NCBI GenBank assembly: GCA_002413455.1
Contig: DHXA01000240.1
Span: forward strand, 3,162 to 29,774
Direction: 5' to 3'
Length of the DNA: 26,613 nt
Source of the DNA: Rhodanobacter sp. UBA5168
GTDB taxonomy: Bacteria; Pseudomonadota; Gammaproteobacteria; Xanthomonadales; Rhodanobacteraceae
The notes beneath the pieces were generated by a model that saw only the letters and a program-made list of their open reading frames with translations, was not told the DNA's origin and did not search any database. The translations under genes and the position numbers were made by a program. Positions 7,817 to 16,032 of this stretch are shown here, piece after piece (the stretch's first letter is position 1; every line of letters starts with the position of its first letter).

Positions 7817-9577
7817 TCAGCCCTCGATCAGACCCTTGTTGCGCAACAGCGCCAGCACCTGGCGGGCCAGTACGGCCGGCTCGGCGGCGTTGCCGTCGAT
7901 GCGCAGCTCCGGCTGTGCGGGCGCTTCATACGGATCGCTGATGCCGGTGAACTGGGTGATCTTGCCGGCGCGCGCCTGTGCGTAGAGTCCCTTGCGGTCG
8001 CGTGCCTCGCAAACCTCCAGCGAAGTGGCGACATGGATCTCGACGAAGTCGCCATGCGCCTCGACCAGCGTGCGGGATTCCGCGCGGGCATCGGCATACG
8101 GGGCGATCGGCGCGCATACCGCGATGCCGCCGTGACGCACGATCTCGCTGGCGACATAGCCGATGCGGGTGACGTTGGCAGCGCGATCCTCGCGCGAGAA
8201 ACCCAGCCCGCGCGACAGGTGCTTGCGCACCTCGTCGCCGTCCAGCACGGTCACCGGCCGGCTGGTGTGTTCCAGCAGCTGCGCGATCACCGCCTGCGCG
8301 ATGGTCGACTTGCCGGCGCCGGACAGGCCGGTGAAGAACAGCGCGAAGCCGCGTGGCGCATGCACCGGATGACGTTCGCGCAGGATCTTCACTACGTCGG
8401 GGAAACTGAACCAGGCCGGGATTTCGCTGCCCTCGTGCAGATGCTGGCGCAACTGGGTGCCGGAGATGTCGCGTACTTCATCGTCGGCGGTGACCTCGGT
8501 CGATGGCAGATAACTGTCCCGATTGGCCGCATAGACCATCGCCGGGAACGGCACGATCTGGATGCCCAGCTCGTCCTGATGCTGCTCCAGCAAGGTCTGC
8601 GCCTCGAACGGCCCGTAGAACGGCTGCCCCCTGGAATCCTTGCCGGGGCCGGCATGATCGCGCCCCACGATGAAATGGCTGGCGCCGTAATTCTTGCGGA
8701 TGATCGCGTGCCACAGCGCCTCGCGCGGGCCGCCCATGCGCATCGCCAGCGGCAGCAGCGACAACTTCACGCTGTCGGCCGGATAGTGCGGCAGCAGTGC
8801 GCGGATGCAGCGTACGCGGGTGTAATGGTCGACGTCGCCCGGCTTGGTGCGCCCCACCGACGGCTGGATCAACAGCTTCGCACCGACCTGCTGCGCGGCA
8901 CGCTGGGTCAGCTCGCGGTGCGCGCGATGCATCGGGTTGCGTGTCTGGAACGCCACGATGCGGCTCCATCCATTCGCCGCGAACCAATCGCGCAACCTGC
9001 GCGGGGTGTCGCGCAGCTCACCGAAGTCGTAGTGCGCGGGATGCTGGATGCCGCGAACGCGACCGCCCAGCGCCACTGGCCTGGTGCGGTCGAGCAATTC
9101 GGCCACGCCAGGATGCAGGCGGTCGGTGCTGCCGAATACGCGTTTCGCCTCGTGCAGGCGGTCGGGCCAGTAGATGTCGTGCACTTCCAGTACCGCCAGC
9201 GGCACGCCCTGAGTGTCGCGCAGCGCGATCTCGCTGCCGGTAGACAGTTGTGCGGCGAATGCCTCGTCCACATCAAGTGTGATCGGGATCGGCCACAGCG
9301 TGCCATCGGCAAGGCGCAGCTCGTCCACCACACGGTCGTAGTCGCGCCGGCCGAGGAAGCCGTCCAGTGGCGAGAACGCCCCGCTCAGCAACAACTCCAG
9401 ATCGCACAGCTGGCGCGTGTTGAGATCCACGCCGGGCAGCTGGGCACTGCGCTGTTTCAACGCTTCTGCCTCGGCAGGCGGCAGGTACAGCTCCTTCAGC
9501 ACGCCGCCGTGCGGGGCGATCAGTACATCATCATCGGGAACAAGCTCGGGGCTCGGGGCAAGCGCGGTGTGGCTCAT
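7817..9577 (-). CDS. Bifunctional ATP sulfurylase / APS kinase (Sat-CysC fusion)
   Basis: Makes APS from sulfate and ATP, then phosphorylates it to PAPS. It has 586 residues in two domains. The N-terminal Sat-type sulfurylase (about 20-395) has QTRN (211-214), HRAH (217-220) and GRDHAGPGK (305-313). The C-terminal CysC kinase (about 407-580) has P-loop GLSGAGKS (417-424), DGDEVR (446-451) and FSREDRAANV (460-469). This homo-oligomeric Sat type is unrelated to the GTPase-coupled CysDN that many proteobacteria use. The usual phospho-Ser motif ISPY/F reads IAPY (491-494). It is the last gene of cysJ-cysI-cysH-sat/cysC, 71 bp after cysH. The ATG at 9577 fits the family N-terminus; the frame stays open upstream inside cysH, but that part is GC-rich read-through, not a domain. 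Confidence 0.94.
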   Translation of the reverse strand: MSHTALAPSPELVPDDDVLIAPHGGVLKELYLPPAEAEALKQRSAQLPGVDLNTRQLCDLELLLSGAFSPLDGFLGRRDYDRVVDELRLADGTLWPIPITLDVDEAFAAQLSTGSEIALRDTQGVPLAVLEVHDIYWPDRLHEAKRVFGSTDRLHPGVAELLDRTRPVALGGRVRGIQHPAHYDFGELRDTPRRLRDWFAANGWSRIVAFQTRNPMHRAHRELTQRAAQQVGAKLLIQPSVGRTKPGDVDHYTRVRCIRALLPHYPADSVKLSLLPLAMRMGGPREALWHAIIRKNYGASHFIVGRDHAGPGKDSRGQPFYGPFEAQTLLEQHQDELGIQIVPFPAMVYAANRDSYLPSTEVTADDEVRDISGTQLRQHLHEGSEIPAWFSFPDVVKILRERHPVHAPRGFALFFTGLSGAGKSTIAQAVIAQLLEHTSRPVTVLDGDEVRKHLSRGLGFSREDRAANVTRIGYVASEIVRHGGIAVCAPIAPYADARAESRTLVEAHGDFVEIHVATSLEVCEARDRKGLYAQARAGKITQFTGISDPYEAPAQPELRIDGNAAEPAVLARQVLALLRNKGLIEG

Positions 9578-9648
9578 GGTGGCGAGATTCCAGTCGGGGT
9601 GGAAATGGTTGAAGGAAAGCAGGCCGTCGCGGCGCGATGGCTGGCGGG

Positions 9649-10371
9649 TTACGCGATGCTGTGCAGTCCGCATTCGCGTTTGAGTCCGAAGAAGCGGGTG
9701 TCCTCGGCGTCCATCCCCGGCTCCCAGCGATGGCTGGTGTGGGTGTCGCCGATCGATACGTAGCCCTGTTGCCACAGCGGGTGGTACGGCAGGCCATGGC
9801 GCGCGAGGTACTGGCCGACGTCGCGATCGCTCCAGTCGGCCAGCGGGTGGAATTTCCAGCGGCCGTTTCTGCGTTCGACGAAGTCGATCTCGGCGCGACT
9901 GCGCGCCTGGCTCCGACGCAAGCCGGCGAACCAGCCAGCGGCGTCGAGTTCGCGCAAGGCGCGCTGCATCGGCTCGACCTTGCGCAGCTGGTTGTAGCGA
10001 TCCAGCCCTTCGACGCCCTGCTCCCACAGCCGGCCGTGACGCGCCTCCATCCAGCTGATGCCGATGAGCGGGCGATAGACCTTGAGGTTCAGCGCGAGCC
10101 GTTCGGTCAACTCGTCGACAAAACGATACGTCTCCGGAAACAGGTACCCGGTATCGATCAGTACCACCGGCAACTGCGGCCGCTGCCGCGTCACCAGATG
10201 CAGCGACACCGCTGCCTGCGCGCCGAAGCTGGACGACAGCACATGCTCGCCTGGAATGTGCTCCAGCGCCCAGGCCACGCGCTGCTCGGCGGTGAGCCGG
10301 GCCAGCGCGACATTCAGTTCGGCCAGGGCCTGCGGTTCGTGAGGCGCCTGCTCCGCCAGCACGGCGTTCAT
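9649..10371 (-). CDS. cysH: Phosphoadenylyl-sulfate (PAPS) reductase
   Basis: Reduces PAPS to sulfite and PAP with thioredoxin. It has 240 residues. The PP-loop-like nucleotide motif is SSSFGAQ (46-52), and the C-terminal ECGLH (233-237) supplies catalytic Cys234. The Cys-Cys and CxxC motifs that bind a 4Fe-4S cluster in APS reductases are absent; residues 150-158 read GLRRSQARS. The enzyme should therefore be of the PAPS type, which agrees with the APS kinase encoded next door. The ATG (10371) and the cysI stop share ATGA, and a GAGGTGG ribosome site lies inside the end of cysI, so translation is probably coupled. Confidence 0.96.
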   Translation of the reverse strand: MNAVLAEQAPHEPQALAELNVALARLTAEQRVAWALEHIPGEHVLSSSFGAQAAVSLHLVTRQRPQLPVVLIDTGYLFPETYRFVDELTERLALNLKVYRPLIGISWMEARHGRLWEQGVEGLDRYNQLRKVEPMQRALRELDAAGWFAGLRRSQARSRAEIDFVERRNGRWKFHPLADWSDRDVGQYLARHGLPYHPLWQQGYVSIGDTHTSHRWEPGMDAEDTRFFGLKRECGLHSIA

Positions 10372-12074
10372 GCGACCACCTCGACCGGGATGCGCCGAGA
10401 GGGGACCGGCGTGAGGATGCCGGTGCGCAACAGGAAATCGCCGAAGCCTTCACCCTCGCCCCGGTCGGCCGCGTAGCGCGCGAACAGCGGATCGAGCGTG
10501 TCGAGGATCGCCGCCTCGTCCACGTTCTCGCGATGCACCTGGTTCAGCCGCTGGCCGATGAAATCGGCGCCGAGGCGCAGGTCGTAACGTCCCGGCCCGC
10601 GTCCGACCAGCGCGATCTCGCCCAGGTAAGGCCGCGAGCAACCGTTGGGGCAACCGGACAGGCGCAACAGGATCGGCGCGTCGGCGAGTCCGTGGCCTGC
10701 GAGCAGCGCCTCCAGCTTGGGCAGCAGCGTCGGCAGGTAGCGTTCGCTCTCGGCCATGGCCAGGCCGCAGGTCGGCAGCGCGACGCAGGCGATCGCGTGA
10801 CGGCGGATGCCACTCTGCTTCTCATAGACGTCCAGACCGTGCGCGCGAACGATGGCGTCGATGCGGGCGCGCTCGTGTGCGGCGACGTTCGCCACGATCA
10901 CGTTCTGGTTGCAGGTCAGCCGGAAGTCGCCAGTGTGCACTTGCGCCAGTTCGCGCAGGCCGCTGAGCCAGCGTCGCTCGCCCACGTCGGCCAGCCGACC
11001 GGATTCGATATGCAGGGTGAGATGCCAGTGACCGTCGTGACCCTCGACCCAGCCGTAGCGGTCGCCGTTGTGTTCGAACCGGTAGGCGCGCGCCGGTGCC
11101 AGGGTGTAGCCGAGGCGCGATTCCAGCTCCGCCTTGAATACGTCCAGGCCACGATGGTCGAGCGTGTATTTCAACCGCGCATGCTTGCGCTCGGCGCGGT
11201 CGCCCCAGTCACGCTGCACGCCGATCACCGCCTCGGCCACACCGAACAATTGCTCCGGCGTCACGAAGCCGATCACGCTGGCCAGCCGTGGATACGTCGT
11301 GGCATCGCCATGGCTGGCACCCATGCCGCCGCCGATCGCGATGTTGAAGCCGCGCAGTACGCCCTGCTCGACGATGGCGATCAGGCCCAGGTCCTGCGCG
11401 AACACATCGATGTCGTTGAGCGGCGGGATCGCCAGGCCGATCTTGAACTTGCGCGGCAGGTAGGTGGCGCCGTACAGCGGCTCCTGCTCTTCAGCGGCAG
11501 TTTCTTCGCCGACCAGTTGCTCCCCGTCCAGCCAGATCTCGTGGTACGCCCGCGTCCTCGGCGCCAGTTCTTTGGACAGCCGCGTGGCCCAGGCATACGC
11601 CTCGGCATGCGCGGACGATTCGATCGGATTGGCCGTGCTCACCACGTTGCGCACCACGTCGCCGCAGGCGGCGATGGTGGTCGCCAGCGCCTCGTGGATC
11701 GCCGCGATGGTCGGCTTGAGCTTGCGCTTGATGATGCCGTGCCACTGGAACGTCTGCCGCGTGGTGATGCGCAGCGAACCGCTGGCGTAGTCCCGCGCGA
11801 TGCGGTCGAACACCAGCCATTGCGCCGGCGTCACCACGCCGCTGGGCAAACGCGCGCGCAGCATGAAGGCGTAGGCCGGCTCGAGCTTCTGCTTGCGGCG
11901 CTCCTCGCGCAGGTCGCGATCGTCCTGCTGATAGCTGCCATGGAATTTCAGCAACTTGGTGTCGTCGTCGCTGATGGCGCCGGTGACCTGATCGGCCAGC
12001 CCTTCGGCGATGCCGCCACGCAGGAAACGGCTGGCGGCCTTGATCTGTTCGAAGTCCGAAAGTTTCGATGCCAT
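10368..12074 (-). CDS. cysI: Sulfite reductase (NADPH) hemoprotein beta-component
   Basis: Carries the siroheme-4Fe4S centre that reduces sulfite to sulfide with six electrons from CysJ. It has 568 residues (E. coli 570). The four cluster ligands are in the two standard motifs, Cys430-x5-Cys436 (CVALPTC) and Cys475-x3-Cys479 (CPNGC), and the two ferredoxin-like nitrite/sulfite reductase repeats are complete (about 65-130 and 345-410). Substrate-binding basic residues such as those in RITTRQTFQ (102-110) are present. The start ATG at 12074 lies one base after the cysJ stop, which marks tight coupling; a longer frame into cysJ is rejected. The protein ends in the 4-bp overlap with cysH. Confidence 0.97.
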   Translation of the reverse strand: MASKLSDFEQIKAASRFLRGGIAEGLADQVTGAISDDDTKLLKFHGSYQQDDRDLREERRKQKLEPAYAFMLRARLPSGVVTPAQWLVFDRIARDYASGSLRITTRQTFQWHGIIKRKLKPTIAAIHEALATTIAACGDVVRNVVSTANPIESSAHAEAYAWATRLSKELAPRTRAYHEIWLDGEQLVGEETAAEEQEPLYGATYLPRKFKIGLAIPPLNDIDVFAQDLGLIAIVEQGVLRGFNIAIGGGMGASHGDATTYPRLASVIGFVTPEQLFGVAEAVIGVQRDWGDRAERKHARLKYTLDHRGLDVFKAELESRLGYTLAPARAYRFEHNGDRYGWVEGHDGHWHLTLHIESGRLADVGERRWLSGLRELAQVHTGDFRLTCNQNVIVANVAAHERARIDAIVRAHGLDVYEKQSGIRRHAIACVALPTCGLAMAESERYLPTLLPKLEALLAGHGLADAPILLRLSGCPNGCSRPYLGEIALVGRGPGRYDLRLGADFIGQRLNQVHRENVDEAAILDTLDPLFARYAADRGEGEGFGDFLLRTGILTPVPSRRIPVEVVA

Positions 12075-12075
12075 G

Positions 12076-13881
12076 TCAGTACACGTCACGGGCGTAGCGG
12101 CCCTGCTGCAGGAGTTCGCCGAGCCAGGCCTTCGCCTCGTCGGGCGGGTGGTTGCCATGAGTGGCGATCACCTCGATCAGTGCCGCGTGGACATCGCGTG
12201 CCATGTGGCTGGAATCGCCGCAGACGTAGACATGCGCGCCGGCTTTCAGCCACGCATGCAGCTCAGCGCCGTGTTCGCGCAGACGATGTTGCACATAGGT
12301 TTTTTGCCCGGTGTCCCTGGAGAACGCCAGATCGAGACGATGCAGCGAACCGTCCTTCAACGCCTGCTGCCACTCCACCTGGTAGAGGAAGTCACTGGTG
12401 AAATGGCGGTTGCCGAAGAACAGCCAGTTGCGGCCACTGGCGCCGCTTTCCCTACGCTCCTGCACGAAGGCGCGGAACGGTGCCACGCCGGTGCCCGGGC
12501 CGATCATGATGACGTCGCGCGAACCATCGGCGGGCAGCCGGAAGCGTTCGTTCGGCTCGATGAAGACGGGCAGCCTGCCGTCCTCGTCGGTCGCGGCGAG
12601 CAAGCCGGATGCCGCACCCCAATGCGCGCTGCCATGCGCCTCGTAATCGACCACCGCGACCGTGAGGTGCACTTCCTCGCCCACCGCCTTCGGACTGGAG
12701 GCGATCGAGTACAGCCGCGGCACCAGCGGCCGCAATGCGGCCAGCAGTACCTCCGGCTGCCACGTCGCCGGGTGGCGACGCAGCAGGTCGATCGGCTGGT
12801 CGACGGCCAGCAGCGCCGCGAACTCGGCGGCGTGTTCCGGCTGCAGTACGCGCGTCAGGTCGCTGTCGCCGCTGGCGGCGGCCAGTGCCGCGATGAAGGG
12901 TCGATTGAGCCGGGTGATCTCGCGCTCGTGCGCCAACCATTGCCGCAATGCCAGTGTGCGGTCCTGATGCGTGACTATCTGCGCACCATCGAGCCGCAAC
13001 GCATCCAGCCACTGTTCCACCAGTGCCGGTGGGTTGCGCGGCCACACACCCAGCGCGTCGCCGGGTTCGTAATGCAGGCCGGAGCCTTCCAGCGACAGCT
13101 CGATATGGCGCACGTCGCGTTCGCTGTCGCGCGCCACGATGCGATGGTTGGCCAGCACGGCGGCCATGAACGGCTGCTCGCGCGAATGGCTGCTGCGGTT
13201 CGGCACCGCGTGCAGCGGGGTGATTCGCGCGGGCGCGCCGGCCTGCTTCAGAAGTTCGCGCGCCTGCTCCAGCGTCCGTTCTGCCCAGGGCGCGGCCACC
13301 GCCTCGATCTCCACATCCGCCTCGCCCAGCGCGGAAAACCGTTTGCCACCCAGTTCGGCCAGCCGCGCATCGAGCTGGCGACCGATCACGCAAAACTGCG
13401 GATAGCTCGAATCGCCCAGCCCCAGCACGGCGAACTGCAAGGCCGGCAGCTTCGGCGCGCGCCTGCCGGCGATGAACTCGAACAGGCCGCGGGCATCGTC
13501 CGGCGGCTCGCCGTCGCCCTGGGTGCTGATCACGATGGCCAGATGACGCTCCTGCGCCAGCTCGCGCTGCGGATAGGCATCGGCACGCAGCAATCGCACC
13601 GGCAGGCCGGCAGCCTCGCTGCGCGTAGCCAATTGTTCGGCGATACGCTTGGCGTTACCGGTCTGACTGCCGTAGACGATGGTCAGCCGCTCGGCCGCCT
13701 TGCCCGCCACAGCGACGACGGCCGGGCCACTTCGCTGCATCTGAACCGCCTGTTCGGCGCTCCATGCGGCGACCCAGTACAGCTGCGCCGCGGTGAGCCC
13801 TTCCATGCCCCGTGCCAGCAGGGCAAGTTTTTCCGCATTCAGACCGGCCGCGGAAAAGTTCGGCACGACGACAGAATTCAC
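12076..13881 (-). CDS. cysJ: Sulfite reductase (NADPH) flavoprotein alpha-component
   Basis: Passes electrons from NADPH through FAD and FMN to CysI. With the start used here it has 601 residues (E. coli 599). Domains in order: flavodoxin-like FMN domain (about 66-205) with GSQTGNA (71-77) and GLGDSSY (154-160); FAD-binding domain with RLYSIASSP (389-397); NADPH domain with [10 protein letters not shown] (461-470) and [11 protein letters not shown] (521-531); C-terminal YARDVY. I choose GTG at 13881 because GGAG lies five bases upstream (13887-13890) and the N-terminus then matches the family. An ATG at 13908 would add nine residues but lies within the met-box-like element and has no good ribosome site. 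It is the first gene of cysJ-cysI-cysH-sat/cysC. Confidence 0.95.
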   Translation of the reverse strand: MNSVVVPNFSAAGLNAEKLALLARGMEGLTAAQLYWVAAWSAEQAVQMQRSGPAVVAVAGKAAERLTIVYGSQTGNAKRIAEQLATRSEAAGLPVRLLRADAYPQRELAQERHLAIVISTQGDGEPPDDARGLFEFIAGRRAPKLPALQFAVLGLGDSSYPQFCVIGRQLDARLAELGGKRFSALGEADVEIEAVAAPWAERTLEQARELLKQAGAPARITPLHAVPNRSSHSREQPFMAAVLANHRIVARDSERDVRHIELSLEGSGLHYEPGDALGVWPRNPPALVEQWLDALRLDGAQIVTHQDRTLALRQWLAHEREITRLNRPFIAALAAASGDSDLTRVLQPEHAAEFAALLAVDQPIDLLRRHPATWQPEVLLAALRPLVPRLYSIASSPKAVGEEVHLTVAVVDYEAHGSAHWGAASGLLAATDEDGRLPVFIEPNERFRLPADGSRDVIMIGPGTGVAPFRAFVQERRESGASGRNWLFFGNRHFTSDFLYQVEWQQALKDGSLHRLDLAFSRDTGQKTYVQHRLREHGAELHAWLKAGAHVYVCGDSSHMARDVHAALIEVIATHGNHPPDEAKAWLGELLQQGRYARDVY

Positions 13882-14051
13882 GATGACTCCATTTGGACGT
13901 CTATACATCTCGACGCCCAAATTATTTCTTAACGGCGTGCGTTGGAAAGGATCTATCCGCATGTGCTTATGCCGAGCTCTTATTTCCGCGCAAAGGGCCT
14001 GCTTCCGATACTCGATACACTTTCCGCCTAGCGCCCGGATGCCTCCCGCCC
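13882..14051. promoter_or_regulatory. Divergent cysJ/permease control region
   Basis: This 170-bp gap is more A/T-rich than the genes. On the minus strand TATAGA (13905 to 13900), inside the met-box-like element, would place a transcript start near 13893, giving cysJ a leader of about 12 bases that still includes GGAG. The matching -35 position reads GAAATA, so the promoter would need an activator. Two ATAAG pentamers 13 bp apart (minus strand, 13966-13970 and 13979-13983) are possible activator half-sites. For the permease on the plus strand, TACACT at 14016-14021 is a possible -10 without a good -35. Confidence 0.45.
13895..13910 (-). promoter_or_regulatory. Tandem met-box-like operator before cysJ
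   Basis: On the minus strand the element reads AGATGTAT-AGACGTCC, differing from the copy at 6597-6612 in two of 16 bases. It ends 13 bases before the GTG of cysJ and covers the TATAGA that is the likely -10. As two tandem 8-mers it resembles MetJ met boxes (6/8 and 7/8 matches to AGACGTCT). The flanking bases of the two copies are not alike, so the conserved core is the 16-mer itself. Confidence 0.55.
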
Positions 14052-14804
14052 ATGCCGCCGCTCTCCGAGTTCCTCACCTTCGCCGCCGTGGGCGTGTTTG
14101 CCCAGCTGGTCGACGGCGCCCTGGGCATGGCCTATGGCGTCGTCTCGGCGGCGATGCTGCTGGGACTGGGTCTGCCGCCGGCGGTGGCCAGTGCCAGCGT
14201 GCATTACGCGGAGACCTTCACCTGCGGCGCTTCCGGTCTCAGCCATCTGGCCGCCGGCAACGTGCGGCGACGACTGTTCTGGACGCTCGCCATTCCCGGT
14301 GTGATCGGTGCGGTGATCGGCGCCTACGTGGTCAGCCATGTGCCGGCGGCATGGATGCGGCTGGCGCTGACTCCCTACCTGTTGGGCGTGGGTGTGTTCC
14401 TGCTGATGCGGGGAAAAAGACCCGAAGACGACCACGACGACACCGTGTCACGCGCCGCTCGTCCTCTGGGATTGATCGCGGGCTTCGCCGACGCGGTGGC
14501 CGGCGGTGGCTGGAGCGCACTGACCGTGACCACCCTGGTTGCACGCGGCGCCACCCCGCGTATGGTGATCGGCACGGTGCACCTGGCCAAGTGCGCGGTC
14601 AGTGCCGCCGCCAGCGTCAGTTTCCTGCTGCATGTGGGTGCCACCCACGGTATCGCGGTGCTCGGCCTCATCGCTGGCGGCGTAGTCGCGGCCCCGCCGG
14701 GCGCGCTGCTCGCCCGGCGCATGCCGGCACGGGCAGCGACGCTGCTGGCCGCGACCGTGGTGCTGGGGCTTGGCTTGAACAATGTCGTGAAGGCATTGCA
14801 CTGA
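14052..14804 (+). CDS. TSUP (TauE/SafE)-family membrane permease
   Basis: An integral inner-membrane protein of 250 residues with about eight hydrophobic segments. It has the two-fold repeat of the TSUP family: FAAVGVFAQLVDGALGMAYG near residue 8 and GLIAGFADAVAGGGWSALT near residue 140. TSUP proteins move sulfite, sulfoacetate, sulfate or other organosulfur anions, usually with a proton gradient. Divergence from cysJ, with the shared operator between them, points to sulfate or sulfite transport here; direction and substrate are inferences. The ATG at 14052 is chosen since it begins directly before the first membrane segment. A longer frame from 13893 would add 53 non-hydrophobic residues across the promoter region. 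Confidence 0.85.
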   Translation: MPPLSEFLTFAAVGVFAQLVDGALGMAYGVVSAAMLLGLGLPPAVASASVHYAETFTCGASGLSHLAAGNVRRRLFWTLAIPGVIGAVIGAYVVSHVPAAWMRLALTPYLLGVGVFLLMRGKRPEDDHDDTVSRAARPLGLIAGFADAVAGGGWSALTVTTLVARGATPRMVIGTVHLAKCAVSAAASVSFLLHVGATHGIAVLGLIAGGVVAAPPGALLARRMPARAATLLAATVVLGLGLNNVVKALH

Positions 14805-14826
14805 CATCGGCCCCGCCGGTCGCCGC

Positions 14827-14832
14827 TACAAT
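14827..14832 (+). promoter_or_regulatory. -10 element close to the roxA start
   Basis: TACAAT ends six bases before the roxA ATG (14839), so transcription would start at or next to the A of the start codon. A TGACAT at 14803-14808 is a possible -35 with 18-bp spacing. No ribosome site lies in the 34 bp between the permease gene and roxA, which fits a leaderless message. Confidence 0.4.
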
Positions 14833-14838
14833 GCGCGG

Positions 14839-16032
14839 ATGACCAAGCCCGCCTCCTTTCCCATCGAAGTCCGCGGCTCCGCCGCCCAGCCGCTGGGCAT
14901 GTCGCCCGCCCGTTTCCTGCGCGACTACTGGCAGAAGCGGCCTCTGCTGATTCGCCATGCCTTCACCGATTTCCAGCCACCGCTGCAACCGGACGATCTG
15001 GCCGGTCTGGCGTGCGAGCCTGCCGTGCTGGCCCGGCTGATCGTGCACGACGAGAAGCGCGACCGCTGGCACGTCCATCCAGGCCCGCTGAGCGAGGCCG
15101 ACTTCGCGAAGACACCCAACACCAACTGGACCCTGCTGGTGCAGGATGTCGACAAATGGGACGTGGACGTCGCCGCACTGCTGCAGCACTTCAGCTTTCT
15201 GCCCAGTTGGCGCGTGGACGACGTGATGGTCTCCTACGCCGAGCCGGGTGGCGGCGTCGGCGCGCATGTCGACCAGTACGACGTCTTTCTGCTGCAGGGC
15301 CTGGGCCAGCGCCATTGGGCGATCAGCGATGACCTGATGGCACCGAAGGCGTTCCGTCCCGACGTCGAACTGAAGCAACTCGCGCGCTTTGAGCCAACCC
15401 ACGAGTGGCTGCTGGAACCGGGCGACATGCTGTATCTGCCGCCGGGCATCCCTCATGACGGCGTCGCTTTCGGCGGCCCCTGCATGACGTTCTCGATCGG
15501 CATGCGCGCACCCTCGCAGGCCGAGCTGACTGGCGATCTGGCCGACCATATCGCCGAGCGTCTGCCGGAGGAATTGCGCTACGCCGACCCGGACCTGAAA
15601 CCGGCCAAAGCTGCCGGTGAGATCGACCGCGCTGCGATCGAGCGCCTGAGGACCGCTCTGCCGTTTGCCGCCGCATTGAATGACGACATGCTGCGCGACT
15701 GGTTCGGCTGCTTCATCACCCGCTACCGCAACGCGCAGGTGCCGGCACCGCTGGAAAAGCCGCTGAACGATGCCGCGTTGGCGAAACAACTCGATGCCGG
15801 CGCGCAGCTGCTGCGCCATCCCTGGTCGCGGCTGGCCTGGAGTCGCGGCAAATCCAGTTGCACGCTGTATGTCAGCGGACACGCCTACCCGGCCACCCCC
15901 GCTCTGGCGCAGCAACTGTGCGAGCAGCGTACGCTCGGCCTTGCCGGCAAACCGAACGCCCCCGAACGCGCGTTGCTGCTGGCACTGGTCAATGACGGTC
16001 ACCTGTTACCCAGGAAATCCCGCCGCCAATGA
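14839..16032 (+). CDS. roxA: JmjC-type cupin, ribosomal protein uL16 arginine hydroxylase (RoxA/YcfD type)
   Basis: A 2-oxoglutarate/Fe(II) oxygenase that in E. coli (YcfD) hydroxylates an arginine of ribosomal protein L16. It has 397 residues; E. coli has 373. The JmjC cupin (about 95-225) has the iron triad His143, Asp145 (GAHVDQYDVF) and His206 (GIPHDG). The N-terminal MSPARFLRDYWQKRPLLIRHAF is the family hallmark. The C-terminal part (about 250-390) corresponds to the dimerisation and winged-helix domains. A TACAAT -10 (14827-14832) lies six bases before the ATG, so the mRNA may be leaderless. Its stop overlaps the next gene by ATGA. The function is taken from the family, and the substrate should be uL16. 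Confidence 0.92.
   Translation: MTKPASFPIEVRGSAAQPLGMSPARFLRDYWQKRPLLIRHAFTDFQPPLQPDDLAGLACEPAVLARLIVHDEKRDRWHVHPGPLSEADFAKTPNTNWTLLVQDVDKWDVDVAALLQHFSFLPSWRVDDVMVSYAEPGGGVGAHVDQYDVFLLQGLGQRHWAISDDLMAPKAFRPDVELKQLARFEPTHEWLLEPGDMLYLPPGIPHDGVAFGGPCMTFSIGMRAPSQAELTGDLADHIAERLPEELRYADPDLKPAKAAGEIDRAAIERLRTALPFAAALNDDMLRDWFGCFITRYRNAQVPAPLEKPLNDAALAKQLDAGAQLLRHPWSRLAWSRGKSSCTLYVSGHAYPATPALAQQLCEQRTLGLAGKPNAPERALLLALVNDGHLLPRKSRRQ

Noticed and set aside
7709..9763. Very long plus-strand open frame (684 codons) opposite sat-cysC
   Set aside because: No recognisable domain, Arg/Gln/His-rich composition typical of the antisense frame of GC-rich genes; the minus-strand Sat-CysC has all catalytic motifs.
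9578..10453. N-terminal extension of the Sat-CysC frame across cysH
   Set aside because: The extension is Arg/Ala-rich read-through within cysH in another frame; the Sat family N-terminus starts at 9577.
10823..10834. ATAGACGTCC within cysI resembling half of the operator
   Set aside because: Explained by the codons for Leu-Asp-Val-Tyr on the minus strand; only one box and inside a gene.
12010..13932. Plus-strand open frame (640 codons) opposite cysJ
   Set aside because: Antisense shadow of a fully conserved CysJ; no domain or ribosome site.
13893..14051. 53-residue N-terminal extension of the TSUP permease
   Set aside because: Starts with TTG inside the operator, is not hydrophobic and spans the promoter gap.
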